This document shows, piece by piece, positions 7,207 to 14,768 of a DNA stretch of 64,000 nt (positions are counted from its first letter, which is position 1; the number at the start of each line of letters is the position of its first letter). Under the pieces are notes generated by a model. The model saw only the letters and a list, made by a program, of their open reading frames with translations. It was not told the origin of the DNA and did not search any database. The position numbers and the translations under genes are program-made. This DNA is from Prosthecobacter sp. (GTDB lineage Bacteria; Verrucomicrobiota; Verrucomicrobiia; Verrucomicrobiales; Verrucomicrobiaceae), in assembly GCA_019186985.1 (NCBI GenBank), contig JABARQ010000001.1:62001-126000 (forward strand). The letters are read 5' to 3'.

Positions 7207-10182
7207 ATGCGTCCGCTCATTTTCCTCGCCATCGCCTCATCGCTTTCCGCCGCCGACTGGCCCACGTATCGTGCGGATGCCGCGCGAAGCGGCTGGACGA
7301 GCGAGACGATTCCGAACCAGCTCCGCCAGCGCTGGTCGTTCCGTCTGCCCGCCGCTCCGCGCACGGCCTGGCCAAACTCGGAACGCATGGAGTTTGATCG
7401 CGGGTTTCAGCCGATCATCGTCGGCGACCTGGTGCTTTTCGGCAGCTCTGCGGACGACCAGGTGTATGCGCTGGAGGCCGGGTCGGGACGTGTGAAATGG
7501 CGGTTTTTCACCGGCGGCCCCGTGCGCTTCGCCCCGGCGGCGTGGAAGGATCGTTTGTTCGTCACGAGCGACGACGGCCATCTCTACGCGCTCTCGCTGG
7601 CCGATGGCACTGTTCTTTGGAAGCATCGCGCCGGGCCTGCCGGGCGGCAGGTTCTCGGCAATGAGCGCATGATCTCTCACTGGCCCGCCCGCGGCGGCCC
7701 GGTGGTGATGGATGACATCGTTTACTACGCCGGCGGCATCTGGCCAAGCGATGGCGTTTATCTGCATGCGCTGAAGGCGGACACCGGCGCACCGGTCTGG
7801 CAGAATGGCGACACCGGCTCGATCTACATGCCCCAGCCGCATGGTGGCGCGGAGGCTGCGAGCGGGGTTGCGCCGCAGGGTTATCTGCTCGCCAGCGGCG
7901 GGTCGTTGATCGTGCCCACGGGCCGTGCGGTGCCTGCGGTGTTTGAGCGGGCTGACGGGAAGCTGCGCTATTACCACCTGCAAAAGAACCAGCAGCGTGG
8001 CGGCACGCGTGTGCTGGTCACCGAGTCGAACTTTCTCAATGCGGGCACGCTGTTCGACATCGCCACCGGCGAGTTCTCCGGCGCTTTCGGCACCGGCCCC
8101 AGCGTCGCGATCAACGGCGGCGTGGTGCGCGCGGAAGGTCGCTCGCTCGCCACCTATCGCTGGAAGGATGTGGAGAAGGTTGACCGCAAGGGCAAGGCGT
8201 ACAAGGCCCGTGTCCTGGAGCAGGACAAGGTGGCGCCGGTTGAACGTGAAGTGCTGGAGTTCATCATCACGGGTTCTGAGGCAGTCGTGGGTTCCGACGG
8301 CCTGATCAGCGCCATCGACTACGCCGGCCAGCGCACCGAATGGTGGAAGCACAAGGTCGAAGGCCGCGTGCTCGGCCTCGCCGCGGGCAACGGACTCCTC
8401 GTCGCCACGACCGATGCGGGCATCGTGTATCTGTTTGATGGCGATCCCGCACCGCTGCCGGTAATGCAGGCACCGGAGGCCGAAAAGCCGCTCGATGCAG
8501 CCGTTGCCGCTGAAACGAAGGCCATCCTCGACGCCGTGAAGCTCAAGGACGGGTATGCCGTGGTGCTTGGGGCGGCGCACGCCGACTTTGCGCTCGCCCT
8601 GGCGCGTCAGTCGAATCTCCAAATCATCGCGATGGAGGCCGATGAAGCAGTGGCTGAAGCCGCGCGGCATCGAATCGCCGCCGCAGGCATCTACGGCACG
8701 CGCGTGAGCGTCCACAGCGGCTCGCTGGAGGCCACTGCGTATCCCAAAGGCTTCGCGAACCTCGTCATCGCGCCGAAGGACATCACGCCCGCGATTCAAG
8801 AAGAGCTCGAGCGCCTGCGACGTCCCTACGGCGGCATCATCTGCCACCGTGGCAGCCTGAAGATCGAGCGCGCCGCTGCGCTCGCCGGCGCGGGTGACTG
8901 GACGCATCAGAACGGCAGCGCGGCAAACATGCTCTGCTCCGATGACGAGGTGGTGAAGGGCAGGCTCTCGATGTTCTGGTTCCGCGACGTCGAGTTCGAG
9001 GTCGCGAATCGACACGGTCAAGGTCCCGCGCCGCTCATTGCGCATGGATACATGGTTGTTGGAGGCGTGCACGGCCTCTGCTGCCTTGATGCCTGCAACG
9101 GCCGCAAGCTGTGGGACTACAAGATCGAAAACCTCCTCATCGACTATGACGGCATCCATCACGATGTAGGGATCGGCGACACCGGCAGCCCCTTCTGCCT
9201 CGGCGGCGACTCCATTTACGTCAAAAACGGACCGCGCTGCCTGCGCATCGACCTCGCCACCGGCAGTCTCGTGCGCGAGATCGCCGCGCCGGTGCCCGCC
9301 GATGCAAAGAACCGCAACTGGGGCTACCTCGCCTTTGAAAACGGTCTTCTTTTTGGTTCGGTGGAAAACGCCGCGCACAACGTCAGCCCGCGCTATCAGC
9401 TCACCAATCTGCGCACCGAGTCCGTGCTCTTCTTCGCCGTCGATCCCGCCACCGGCGCAGTGAAGTGGCGCTATCAGCCGAAGGGCAGCATCCGGCACAA
9501 CGCTGTCGCCATTGCCGGTGACCGGGTCTATTTGATCGACCGCCCCATCGTTGAAGCGGATCGCGTCACGAATCCGCGTCGCGATGGAAAATCCGCGCCG
9601 AAGCTCTCGCACAGCCAGATGCCGCCCGGCACCCTGCTCGCCATCGAGGCCGCCACCGGCAAAGTGTTGTGGGAAAACCGCGACGACGTGTGGGGAACGC
9701 AGCTCGCCGTCAGCGCGAGGCACGGCGTGCTGCTCATGAACTTCAAGGCCGTGCGTCACAACTTCTTCGAGCTGCCCTCCGAGGTCGGCGGGCGCCTCGC
9801 GGGCTTCGACATCAGTTCGGGCAAACGCTTGTGGGACCAGGACGCGAAGTATCAGACGCGTCCGCTCATCAATGACCGCACCATCTACGCGCAGGGCGGA
9901 GCCTGGGATCTCAAGACCGGTTCGCCCGTCGAGTGGGATCTGAAGCGCTCCTATGGCTGCGGGCAGATCGCCGCGAGCAAGAACCTGATGCTCTTCCGCA
10001 GCGCCACGCTCGGCTATGTTGACCTTACCCGCGGAGCTGGCACCGAGAACTACGGCGGCATCCGCCCCAGTTGCTGGATTAACGCCATCCCCGCCTCAGG
10101 GCTTGTTCTTGTGCCTGACGGCTCCTCCAAATGCCACTGCAGCTACCAGATGCAGGCCTGGTTTGCGTTGCAGGGGGAGTGA
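7207..10182 (+). CDS. Secreted PQQ-type beta-propeller with an internal methyltransferase-like segment
   Basis: The 991-residue protein starts at ATG 7207, which gives a clear signal peptide (MRPLIFLAIASSLSAA); the longer frame from 7153 hides it. After DWPTYRADAARSG, many blades of the GxxxWxY/ALDxxTGxxxW kind follow (for example YALEAGSGRVKWRF, HALKADTGAPVW, LDACNGRKLWDY, AIEAATGKVLWEN), as in PQQ-like WD40 quinoprotein families. About residues 430-560 are different: KLKDGYAVVLGAAHADFALAL, IIAMEADEAVAEAARHRI and a TAYPKGFANLVIAP segment resemble a class I SAM methyltransferase fold placed between propeller halves. No cytochrome motif is seen. The role is unknown; the family is common in secretomes of this phylum. 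A lactonase-type propeller follows after a 235-bp gap. Confidence 0.82.
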   Translation: MRPLIFLAIASSLSAADWPTYRADAARSGWTSETIPNQLRQRWSFRLPAAPRTAWPNSERMEFDRGFQPIIVGDLVLFGSSADDQVYALEAGSGRVKWRFFTGGPVRFAPAAWKDRLFVTSDDGHLYALSLADGTVLWKHRAGPAGRQVLGNERMISHWPARGGPVVMDDIVYYAGGIWPSDGVYLHALKADTGAPVWQNGDTGSIYMPQPHGGAEAASGVAPQGYLLASGGSLIVPTGRAVPAVFERADGKLRYYHLQKNQQRGGTRVLVTESNFLNAGTLFDIATGEFSGAFGTGPSVAINGGVVRAEGRSLATYRWKDVEKVDRKGKAYKARVLEQDKVAPVEREVLEFIITGSEAVVGSDGLISAIDYAGQRTEWWKHKVEGRVLGLAAGNGLLVATTDAGIVYLFDGDPAPLPVMQAPEAEKPLDAAVAAETKAILDAVKLKDGYAVVLGAAHADFALALARQSNLQIIAMEADEAVAEAARHRIAAAGIYGTRVSVHSGSLEATAYPKGFANLVIAPKDITPAIQEELERLRRPYGGIICHRGSLKIERAAALAGAGDWTHQNGSAANMLCSDDEVVKGRLSMFWFRDVEFEVANRHGQGPAPLIAHGYMVVGGVHGLCCLDACNGRKLWDYKIENLLIDYDGIHHDVGIGDTGSPFCLGGDSIYVKNGPRCLRIDLATGSLVREIAAPVPADAKNRNWGYLAFENGLLFGSVENAAHNVSPRYQLTNLRTESVLFFAVDPATGAVKWRYQPKGSIRHNAVAIAGDRVYLIDRPIVEADRVTNPRRDGKSAPKLSHSQMPPGTLLAIEAATGKVLWENRDDVWGTQLAVSARHGVLLMNFKAVRHNFFELPSEVGGRLAGFDISSGKRLWDQDAKYQTRPLINDRTIYAQGGAWDLKTGSPVEWDLKRSYGCGQIAASKNLMLFRSATLGYVDLTRGAGTENYGGIRPSCWINAIPASGLVLVPDGSSKCHCSYQMQAWFALQGE

Positions 10183-10188
10183 GTGATC

Positions 10189-10353
10189 ACATGTGCTGCG
10201 GCAGCCCTGCCGCCGGAGGAGTCTCTTGGCGTACGAGATAACAGTGCAGCCGCGCAATGGCGGCAGGCGCCCGAGCTTCGAACATCCTCTGGACGCTCGA
10301 CGGCCAGCAGGCTGGCCTCCCCAAAGCGGCAGCATGGCCGCCGCAGTCCACGC
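10189..10353. repeat. MITE-like dispersed repeat, copy 1
   Basis: The 235-bp gap between the two propeller genes holds a GC-rich segment bounded by CTGCGGCAGCC (10196-10206) and the near-inverse GGCCGCCGCAG (10336-10346, followed by TCCA). The same ends bracket 51184-51367, where they are perfect inverse repeats. Both copies share CACATG before the left end and GCAGTCCA at the right end, while the interiors have diverged. No open frame is supported inside. Confidence 0.5.
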
Positions 10354-10417
10354 CAAACACTTGTCTTTCAGGTCACGAGTTCGCGTAAAACCTGTCTTCC
10401 TTGTCCGTTTGGATCTC

Positions 10418-11521
10418 ATGCGCTCCTTTTTCCTCGCGTTGCTCGCCGTGCCTGTTCTTGCCGCTGAACCGCTTGTTTTCGTCTCTGCCTTTGCTTCGGG
10501 TGAAAAGGCCGGGATTCATGTGTTTGGCTTCGACAGCGAAAATGGCGCGCTGAAGCCGCTGAAGCGCGCCACGGGCGTGCAGAGCCCGTTTTTCATCGCA
10601 CTCTCGCCGGACAAGCGGTTCTTGTATTCAATCGATGAGTTCGGTGGAAAGGACAATTACGTAGCTGCTTTTGTGATTGAAGGTCGTGCTGGGGATTTGC
10701 GCCTGCTGAACCGCCAAAATACTCAAGGGACGGCGTCGTGCTTTGTGGAGGTGGACCCGACGGGAAAGTCGGTGCTCATCGCGAACTACAGCAGCGGCAA
10801 CGTGAGCTCTTTTCCCGTGAAGGGCGATGGCTCGCTCGGCGAGTCGGTGTCGTTTTTCCAGCACAGCGGCTCCAGCGCCGACCCGGAGCGCCAGAAGGGG
10901 CCCAACGCCCATTGCTTCGTTATCAGTCCCGACGCCAAACATGCCCTCGCCTGCGATCTTGGCATCGACAAGGTCATGATCTACACGCTTGATGCCGCCT
11001 CCGCGAAACTCGCGCCGAACGCCGCACAGCCCTTTGCCAAGCTCACGCCCGGCAGCGGCCCGCGTCATCTGACCTTCCATCCGAACGGCAGGCTCGTCTA
11101 TGTCATCAACGAACTCGCCAACACCATCACCGCCTTTGACTGGAACGCCGCCGAAGGCACGCTGAAGGAGAAGCAAACCATCGCCACCCTGCCGAAGGAC
11201 TTTGCCGGCAAGAGCTACACCGCCGACCTGAAGATCACGCCCGACGGCCGGCACCTCTACGGCACCAACCGCGGCCACGACAGCCTCGCCAGCTATCGCA
11301 TCGACGACGACGGCACGCTGACGCTGCTCGCCATCCAGCCCAGTGGCGGCAAAGGCCCGCAAAACCTGCTCATCACACCCGACGGGCGCTGGCTCCTCTG
11401 CGCCAACATGCCCGGCGGCAACGTCGTTGTCTTCCAGATCGACGCGAAGAGCGGCGGCATCACGCCGAAGGGCCAGCCCGTCGGGGTGCCGATGGCCTCA
11501 TGCATCCGCTGGATGGAGTGA
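10418..11521 (+). CDS. Exported lactonase-family seven-bladed propeller (6-phosphogluconolactonase-like)
   Basis: The 367-residue protein starts at ATG 10418, giving the signal peptide MRSFFLALLAVPVLAAEP; longer in-frame starts lie in a repeat element. The body matches the lactonase (Pfam PF10282, YbhE/Pgl) propeller: IALSPDKRFLYSIDE, FVEVDPTGKSVLIANYSSGNV, GPNAHCFVISPDAKHALA, GSGPRHLTFHPNGRLVYVINE and LLITPDGRWLLCANM. Cytosolic Pgl hydrolyses 6-phosphogluconolactone, but an exported form cannot easily serve the pentose phosphate pathway. It more likely acts on another lactone or only keeps the fold. The two-component regulator gene begins 38 bp downstream. Confidence 0.87.
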   Translation: MRSFFLALLAVPVLAAEPLVFVSAFASGEKAGIHVFGFDSENGALKPLKRATGVQSPFFIALSPDKRFLYSIDEFGGKDNYVAAFVIEGRAGDLRLLNRQNTQGTASCFVEVDPTGKSVLIANYSSGNVSSFPVKGDGSLGESVSFFQHSGSSADPERQKGPNAHCFVISPDAKHALACDLGIDKVMIYTLDAASAKLAPNAAQPFAKLTPGSGPRHLTFHPNGRLVYVINELANTITAFDWNAAEGTLKEKQTIATLPKDFAGKSYTADLKITPDGRHLYGTNRGHDSLASYRIDDDGTLTLLAIQPSGGKGPQNLLITPDGRWLLCANMPGGNVVVFQIDAKSGGITPKGQPVGVPMASCIRWME

Positions 11522-11559
11522 GGCTTGCCAGGGCGTCACGGAGTTCATAGAATGTCGGC

Positions 11560-12243
11560 ATGCGCCTTTTGATCGTGGAGGATGAGCCGAAGGTGGCCCG
11601 CTTTGTCGAGCGTGGGCTGCGTGAGGAGGGATATGCCGTGGACGTGGCCGTGAACGGCGAGGCGGGGCTCGACCTGGCGCTCGTGCATGACCATGACCTC
11701 GTCATCCTGGATGTCATGCTGCCGAAAATGGACGGCTTTGAGGTGCTGGAGGCGCTGCGGGCGGCGAAGCGGCCGTGCAAGGTGCTGATGCTTACGGCGC
11801 GAGATTCGGTGAAGGACCGGGTGCGGGGGCTGGATGGCGGCGCTGATGATTACCTGGTGAAGCCTTTTGCGTTTGCTGAGCTTCTGGCCCGCGTGCGCGC
11901 CCTGCTCAGGCGCTCAGGGGGCACCGAGATGGAGCCCGCCGCGCTGAGCCTTGCAGACCTTGTCCTGGATGTGAAATCGCGCAAGGTGACCCGTGCCGGG
12001 CGGCCTGTGGCGCTGAGTGCGCGGGAGTTCTCAGTTCTCGAGCACCTGCTGCGGCACCAGGGTGAGGTGATCTCCCGTACGCGGCTGTCCGAACAGGTGT
12101 GGGACCAGCACTTTGACTCGATGACGAATGTGATCGACGTGACGCTCTACCATCTGCGAGAGAAGGTGGACCGCGGCTTCTCCACGCCGCTCATTCATAC
12201 CGTCCGGGGCGTGGGGTATGTCCTGAAGAACCCCGCCGCATGA
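11560..12243 (+). CDS. OmpR/PhoB-family response regulator (CusR-like)
   Basis: The 227-residue protein has a receiver domain followed by a winged-helix DNA-binding domain. MRLLIVEDEP supplies the acidic pocket, Asp51 in LVILDVMLPKMDG is the phosphorylation site, LMLTARD has the switch threonine and DDYLVKPF the conserved lysine. The C-terminal part (VALSAREFSVLEHLLRH to HTVRGVGYVL) is the Trans_reg_C effector domain. Sequence character is closest to the heavy-metal-type regulators (CusR/CzcR), but the signal is unknown. Its last four bases overlap the kinase start (ATGA), so the pair is translationally coupled. Direct repeats at 13708-13735 fit the binding-site style of this family. Confidence 0.93.
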   Translation: MRLLIVEDEPKVARFVERGLREEGYAVDVAVNGEAGLDLALVHDHDLVILDVMLPKMDGFEVLEALRAAKRPCKVLMLTARDSVKDRVRGLDGGADDYLVKPFAFAELLARVRALLRRSGGTEMEPAALSLADLVLDVKSRKVTRAGRPVALSAREFSVLEHLLRHQGEVISRTRLSEQVWDQHFDSMTNVIDVTLYHLREKVDRGFSTPLIHTVRGVGYVLKNPAA

Positions 12244-13640
12244 AATCCTTCCGCATCAGAATCGTCCTTGGGTTCACCCTGCTGACCGCGTTGCTTTCGG
12301 CGCTTGTGGCGGCATGGGTTTATCAGTCGTCCGCCGAGTTGCTGCGGGATGACACGGACCGTCTGCTGCGGGATCGTGCCTATGTGCTTTCGAAATCGGT
12401 GACGCCGATGGCGATGCGGCTGCAGCCCTGGATGGAGGCCTTCCTGGAGACGGACAAGACGGGGCTGCGTGTGCAGGTGGTCGATCCCGAAGGCGCGGTG
12501 CTCACTCAGTCGGCCAACCTGACGGAAGCGCTGCCGCTTTCCCAGCAGGCGCGCGATGCCGCCACCACCAACATGTCGTCGTTTACGGAGACCCTGAGGC
12601 TGAAGGACGGAACGATGATGCGGGTCACCAGCGTGCCGGTGTCGACCTACCGTGACAGCAAGAGCGCTGTGATCGGCTTCGCCCAGGTGGCATTGCCCGA
12701 GTCGGTCCGCCATGCCAGGCTTGACTCACTGATGGCACGGCTCCTGGGGGTTGTGATGGCGTCGGCGGTGGTGGCCTGGTTGCTGGCAAACGTTCTGTCA
12801 AAGGCCTGGCTGCGATCCGTGGACGCGGCGGCGGAGTCCGCGCATCGCATCGGTTTGGGCGGGACGTTGCGGGAGCGTTTGTTCGTGCCGAAGGACGAGG
12901 ATGAGGTCGCGCGGCTTGCGCGTGCCTTCAATGAGCTGCTCGACAAGCTTGAGTCGGCCCATGGCACTCAGCAGCGCTTCCTGGCGGACGCCTCGCACGA
13001 GCTGCGCACACCGCTCACCGTGCTTCGCGGGGAGATCGAGGTCGCGCTGCGCCGAGAGCGGCCTGCGGAGGAGTATCGCGAGGTGCTGGAGAGCAGCCGC
13101 GAGGAGATCGAACGTCTTGCGCGGCTCACGGAGAACCTGCTGTCGCTGGCACGTTCGGACGCCGGAGAAGGTCTGGTGACGAGTGAGTCCGTGGATCTCG
13201 CGGAGCTGTGTGGTCGCGTGTGCGATTCGACGAGTGCCGCGGCGCTTGAAAAGCGCATTCATCTTGTCGTGGACGCCCCTGAACCGGTGTTTGTGAATGG
13301 TGATGCCTGTGCGTTGGAGCGTGTCTGCCTGAACCTCGTCGAGAACGCCATCCGCTATTCGCCTGCGGGTGAAAGCGTGACGCTGAGAGCCGTGACCGAA
13401 GATGACGAGGCGGTGCTGAGCGTGAGCGACACCGGGCCAGGCATCGGCCCGGAGCATCTGCCGCATCTGTTTGAGCGATTCTACCGCGTGGACAAGGCAC
13501 GTTCCCGCGAACATGGCGGAGCGGGGCTCGGCCTCGCCATCGTCGAGGCGCTGGTGAAGGCGCATGGCGGCTCGGTGGCCGTTTCGAGCATCGTCGGCCG
13601 CGGGACGACATTCACCGTGCGATTGCCGTTGAGGGCTTGA
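12240..13640 (+). CDS. Membrane sensor histidine kinase
   Basis: The 466-residue kinase has one transmembrane helix at about residues 8-27, a periplasmic sensor segment of about 135 residues and a second helix near 164-183. A HAMP linker follows. His253 in ADASHELRTPLT is the phospho-acceptor, with the N box in NLVENAIRYSPAG and G boxes in SDTGPGIGPEHL and GGAGLGLAIVEAL. The layout matches the CusS/heavy-metal-type subgroup that partners CusR-like regulators, but the periplasmic segment gives no recognisable ligand motif. It is encoded directly with the response regulator. The operon seems to end at 13640, before an intergenic stretch rich in TTTCAT repeats. Confidence 0.93.
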   Translation: MKSFRIRIVLGFTLLTALLSALVAAWVYQSSAELLRDDTDRLLRDRAYVLSKSVTPMAMRLQPWMEAFLETDKTGLRVQVVDPEGAVLTQSANLTEALPLSQQARDAATTNMSSFTETLRLKDGTMMRVTSVPVSTYRDSKSAVIGFAQVALPESVRHARLDSLMARLLGVVMASAVVAWLLANVLSKAWLRSVDAAAESAHRIGLGGTLRERLFVPKDEDEVARLARAFNELLDKLESAHGTQQRFLADASHELRTPLTVLRGEIEVALRRERPAEEYREVLESSREEIERLARLTENLLSLARSDAGEGLVTSESVDLAELCGRVCDSTSAAALEKRIHLVVDAPEPVFVNGDACALERVCLNLVENAIRYSPAGESVTLRAVTEDDEAVLSVSDTGPGIGPEHLPHLFERFYRVDKARSREHGGAGLGLAIVEALVKAHGGSVAVSSIVGRGTTFTVRLPLRA

Positions 13641-13691
13641 TCATCGTTTGTTCGCCGACAAAGGCGCCTTGCCTGGCTGATCCGGCGATAC

Positions 13692-13736
13692 ACAAAGATG
13701 AAAGCCTTTTCATCTGCCTTTCATCTTTGTTTCATG
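13692..13736. promoter_or_regulatory. Candidate operator: three TTTCAT direct repeats at 11-bp spacing inside an inverted repeat
   Basis: TTTCATC starts at 13708 and 13719, and TTTCATG at 13730, exactly 11 bp apart, the geometry used by OmpR/PhoB-family regulators binding in tandem. CAAAGATGAAAG (13692-13703) and CTTTCATCTTTG (13718-13729) are also perfect inverse copies. The stretch is AT-richer than its surroundings and lies 23 bp before the TIGR03067 gene. The neighbouring response regulator is the obvious candidate ligand. A terminator of the kinase operon is less likely because no T-run follows. Confidence 0.6.
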
Positions 13737-13758
13737 CGCCGGAGGCGAGCCTTGGGGC

Positions 13759-14211
13759 ATGATGAAACCCAATCTTTCTCCTGCCGGGCTGCGGCTTCTT
13801 TGCGCAGTGATCCTTTCGACAGTCAGCCTCGCTCATGCGGATGACGCCGCCTGGCGAAAGCTGCTGCTCGGGACCTGGGAGGGGGCGGTGGTGGGTGATG
13901 AACACACAGGCGCGCGCCGTGCGACGATCCGCGAGCTGACGATCACCCTGGACAGGATCAGCGCCACCGATGGTGATGGGCGGAGCCTGGGGGAGGGAAG
14001 CTACAGGCTTGCCGAAGAGGGCGGCCTGCTGACGATTGACGCCACTGGAGTGAGCGGGCCGGCGATGGGGCAGACGATGCTGGGCATCTGGAAGCTGGAG
14101 GGCGACACCCTGCGCTGGTGCAGCGCGAACGCAGGCAAGCCGAGGCCGGGCGACTTCAAGACACGTTCTTCCGGGCCTTACCTCATGGTCCTGACACGCA
14201 GGAAGGACTGA
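13759..14211 (+). CDS. Exported TIGR03067-family protein
   Basis: The 150-residue protein has a signal peptide (LLCAVILSTVSLAHA, cleavage about residue 27). A lipocalin-like pattern follows: KLLLGTWEGA near the start, LLTIDATG in the middle, then GIWKLEGDTLRWCSA, GKPRPGDFKT and a final MVLTRRK. This order matches TIGR03067, a family known mainly from Planctomycetota and Verrucomicrobiota and without an assigned function; the beta-barrel idea is inferred. ATG 13759 and 13762 are both possible starts, with GGAGG at 13741. It lies directly behind the direct-repeat operator and may be a target of the upstream two-component system. The ECF sigma gene starts 25 bp later. Confidence 0.72.
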   Translation: MMKPNLSPAGLRLLCAVILSTVSLAHADDAAWRKLLLGTWEGAVVGDEHTGARRATIRELTITLDRISATDGDGRSLGEGSYRLAEEGGLLTIDATGVSGPAMGQTMLGIWKLEGDTLRWCSANAGKPRPGDFKTRSSGPYLMVLTRRKD

Positions 14212-14236
14212 GCGGCAAACATCCAGACGGAAGGCC

Positions 14237-14761
14237 ATGTTCAACGATCCAGTCATCGCGATTCAGTGCTGGCTCAGCCACCGTGATCAAAACGCGGCGG
14301 CCTGGCTGGTGAATGAACACCGCCCGCAGGTGATTCGCGCCGCCCGCTCCTGGGGCGCTCCGGCGTGGATGGAGGAGGACGTGGTGCAGGAGGTCTTTCT
14401 CCGGGTGTTTCGCTCGCTGCCTCGTTTTGAACCGCGCATGCCTTTTACGCACTGGCTGGCGGTGATCGCCAGGAACACCTGTGCAAAGATGCGCCGGCGC
14501 TGGTGCCGTCGTCACAGGCTCAGCGCCGGTTTTGAAGGCGGCGCCCGGGAGCTGGACGACGAAGCCGCCGGGCCTCAGGAGGCCCCGGATCAGCAGCTCG
14601 TTCACAAGGAGCAGATGGCCCTGCTCAGACACGCGCTGAGCCGGCTTTCCGAGCGGGACCGCCTGCTGCTCGAAGGCGGTCCGACGGCCTTGACCGCAGC
14701 TCAGCGAGTGGCGCTGCACCGCGCTCGTGCACGTCTTCGCCAGCATTTCCCCCAAACCTGA
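14237..14761 (+). CDS. ECF-type RNA polymerase sigma factor with a shortened region 4
   Basis: The 174-residue protein has a clear sigma region 2: WLVNEHRPQVIRAARSWGA, then EEDVVQEVFLRVFRSLPRFEP and FTHWLAVIARNTCAKMRRRW, which bind the -10 element and core polymerase. Region 4 is unusual. It begins normally (LRHALSRLSERDRLLLEGG), but the helix that usually reads GLSYEEIA is missing, and the chain goes almost at once to AAQRVALHRARARLRQHF. The -35-recognition helix-turn-helix may therefore be defective or altered. It ends 7 bp before the secreted glycosidase gene, so coupling is likely. No anti-sigma gene is visible nearby. Confidence 0.8.
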   Translation: MFNDPVIAIQCWLSHRDQNAAAWLVNEHRPQVIRAARSWGAPAWMEEDVVQEVFLRVFRSLPRFEPRMPFTHWLAVIARNTCAKMRRRWCRRHRLSAGFEGGARELDDEAAGPQEAPDQQLVHKEQMALLRHALSRLSERDRLLLEGGPTALTAAQRVALHRARARLRQHFPQT

Positions 14762-14768
14762 CTGCCTC

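Noticed and set aside
7237-9759. 840-codon minus-strand frame opposite the PQQ-type propeller gene
   Set aside because: The plus-strand frame has a signal peptide and clear blade motifs; the opposite frame is low-complexity shadow from GC-rich codon use.
10193-10417. N-terminal extension of the lactonase-type propeller
   Set aside because: It lies in the dispersed repeat, and the ATG at 10418 gives a proper signal peptide.
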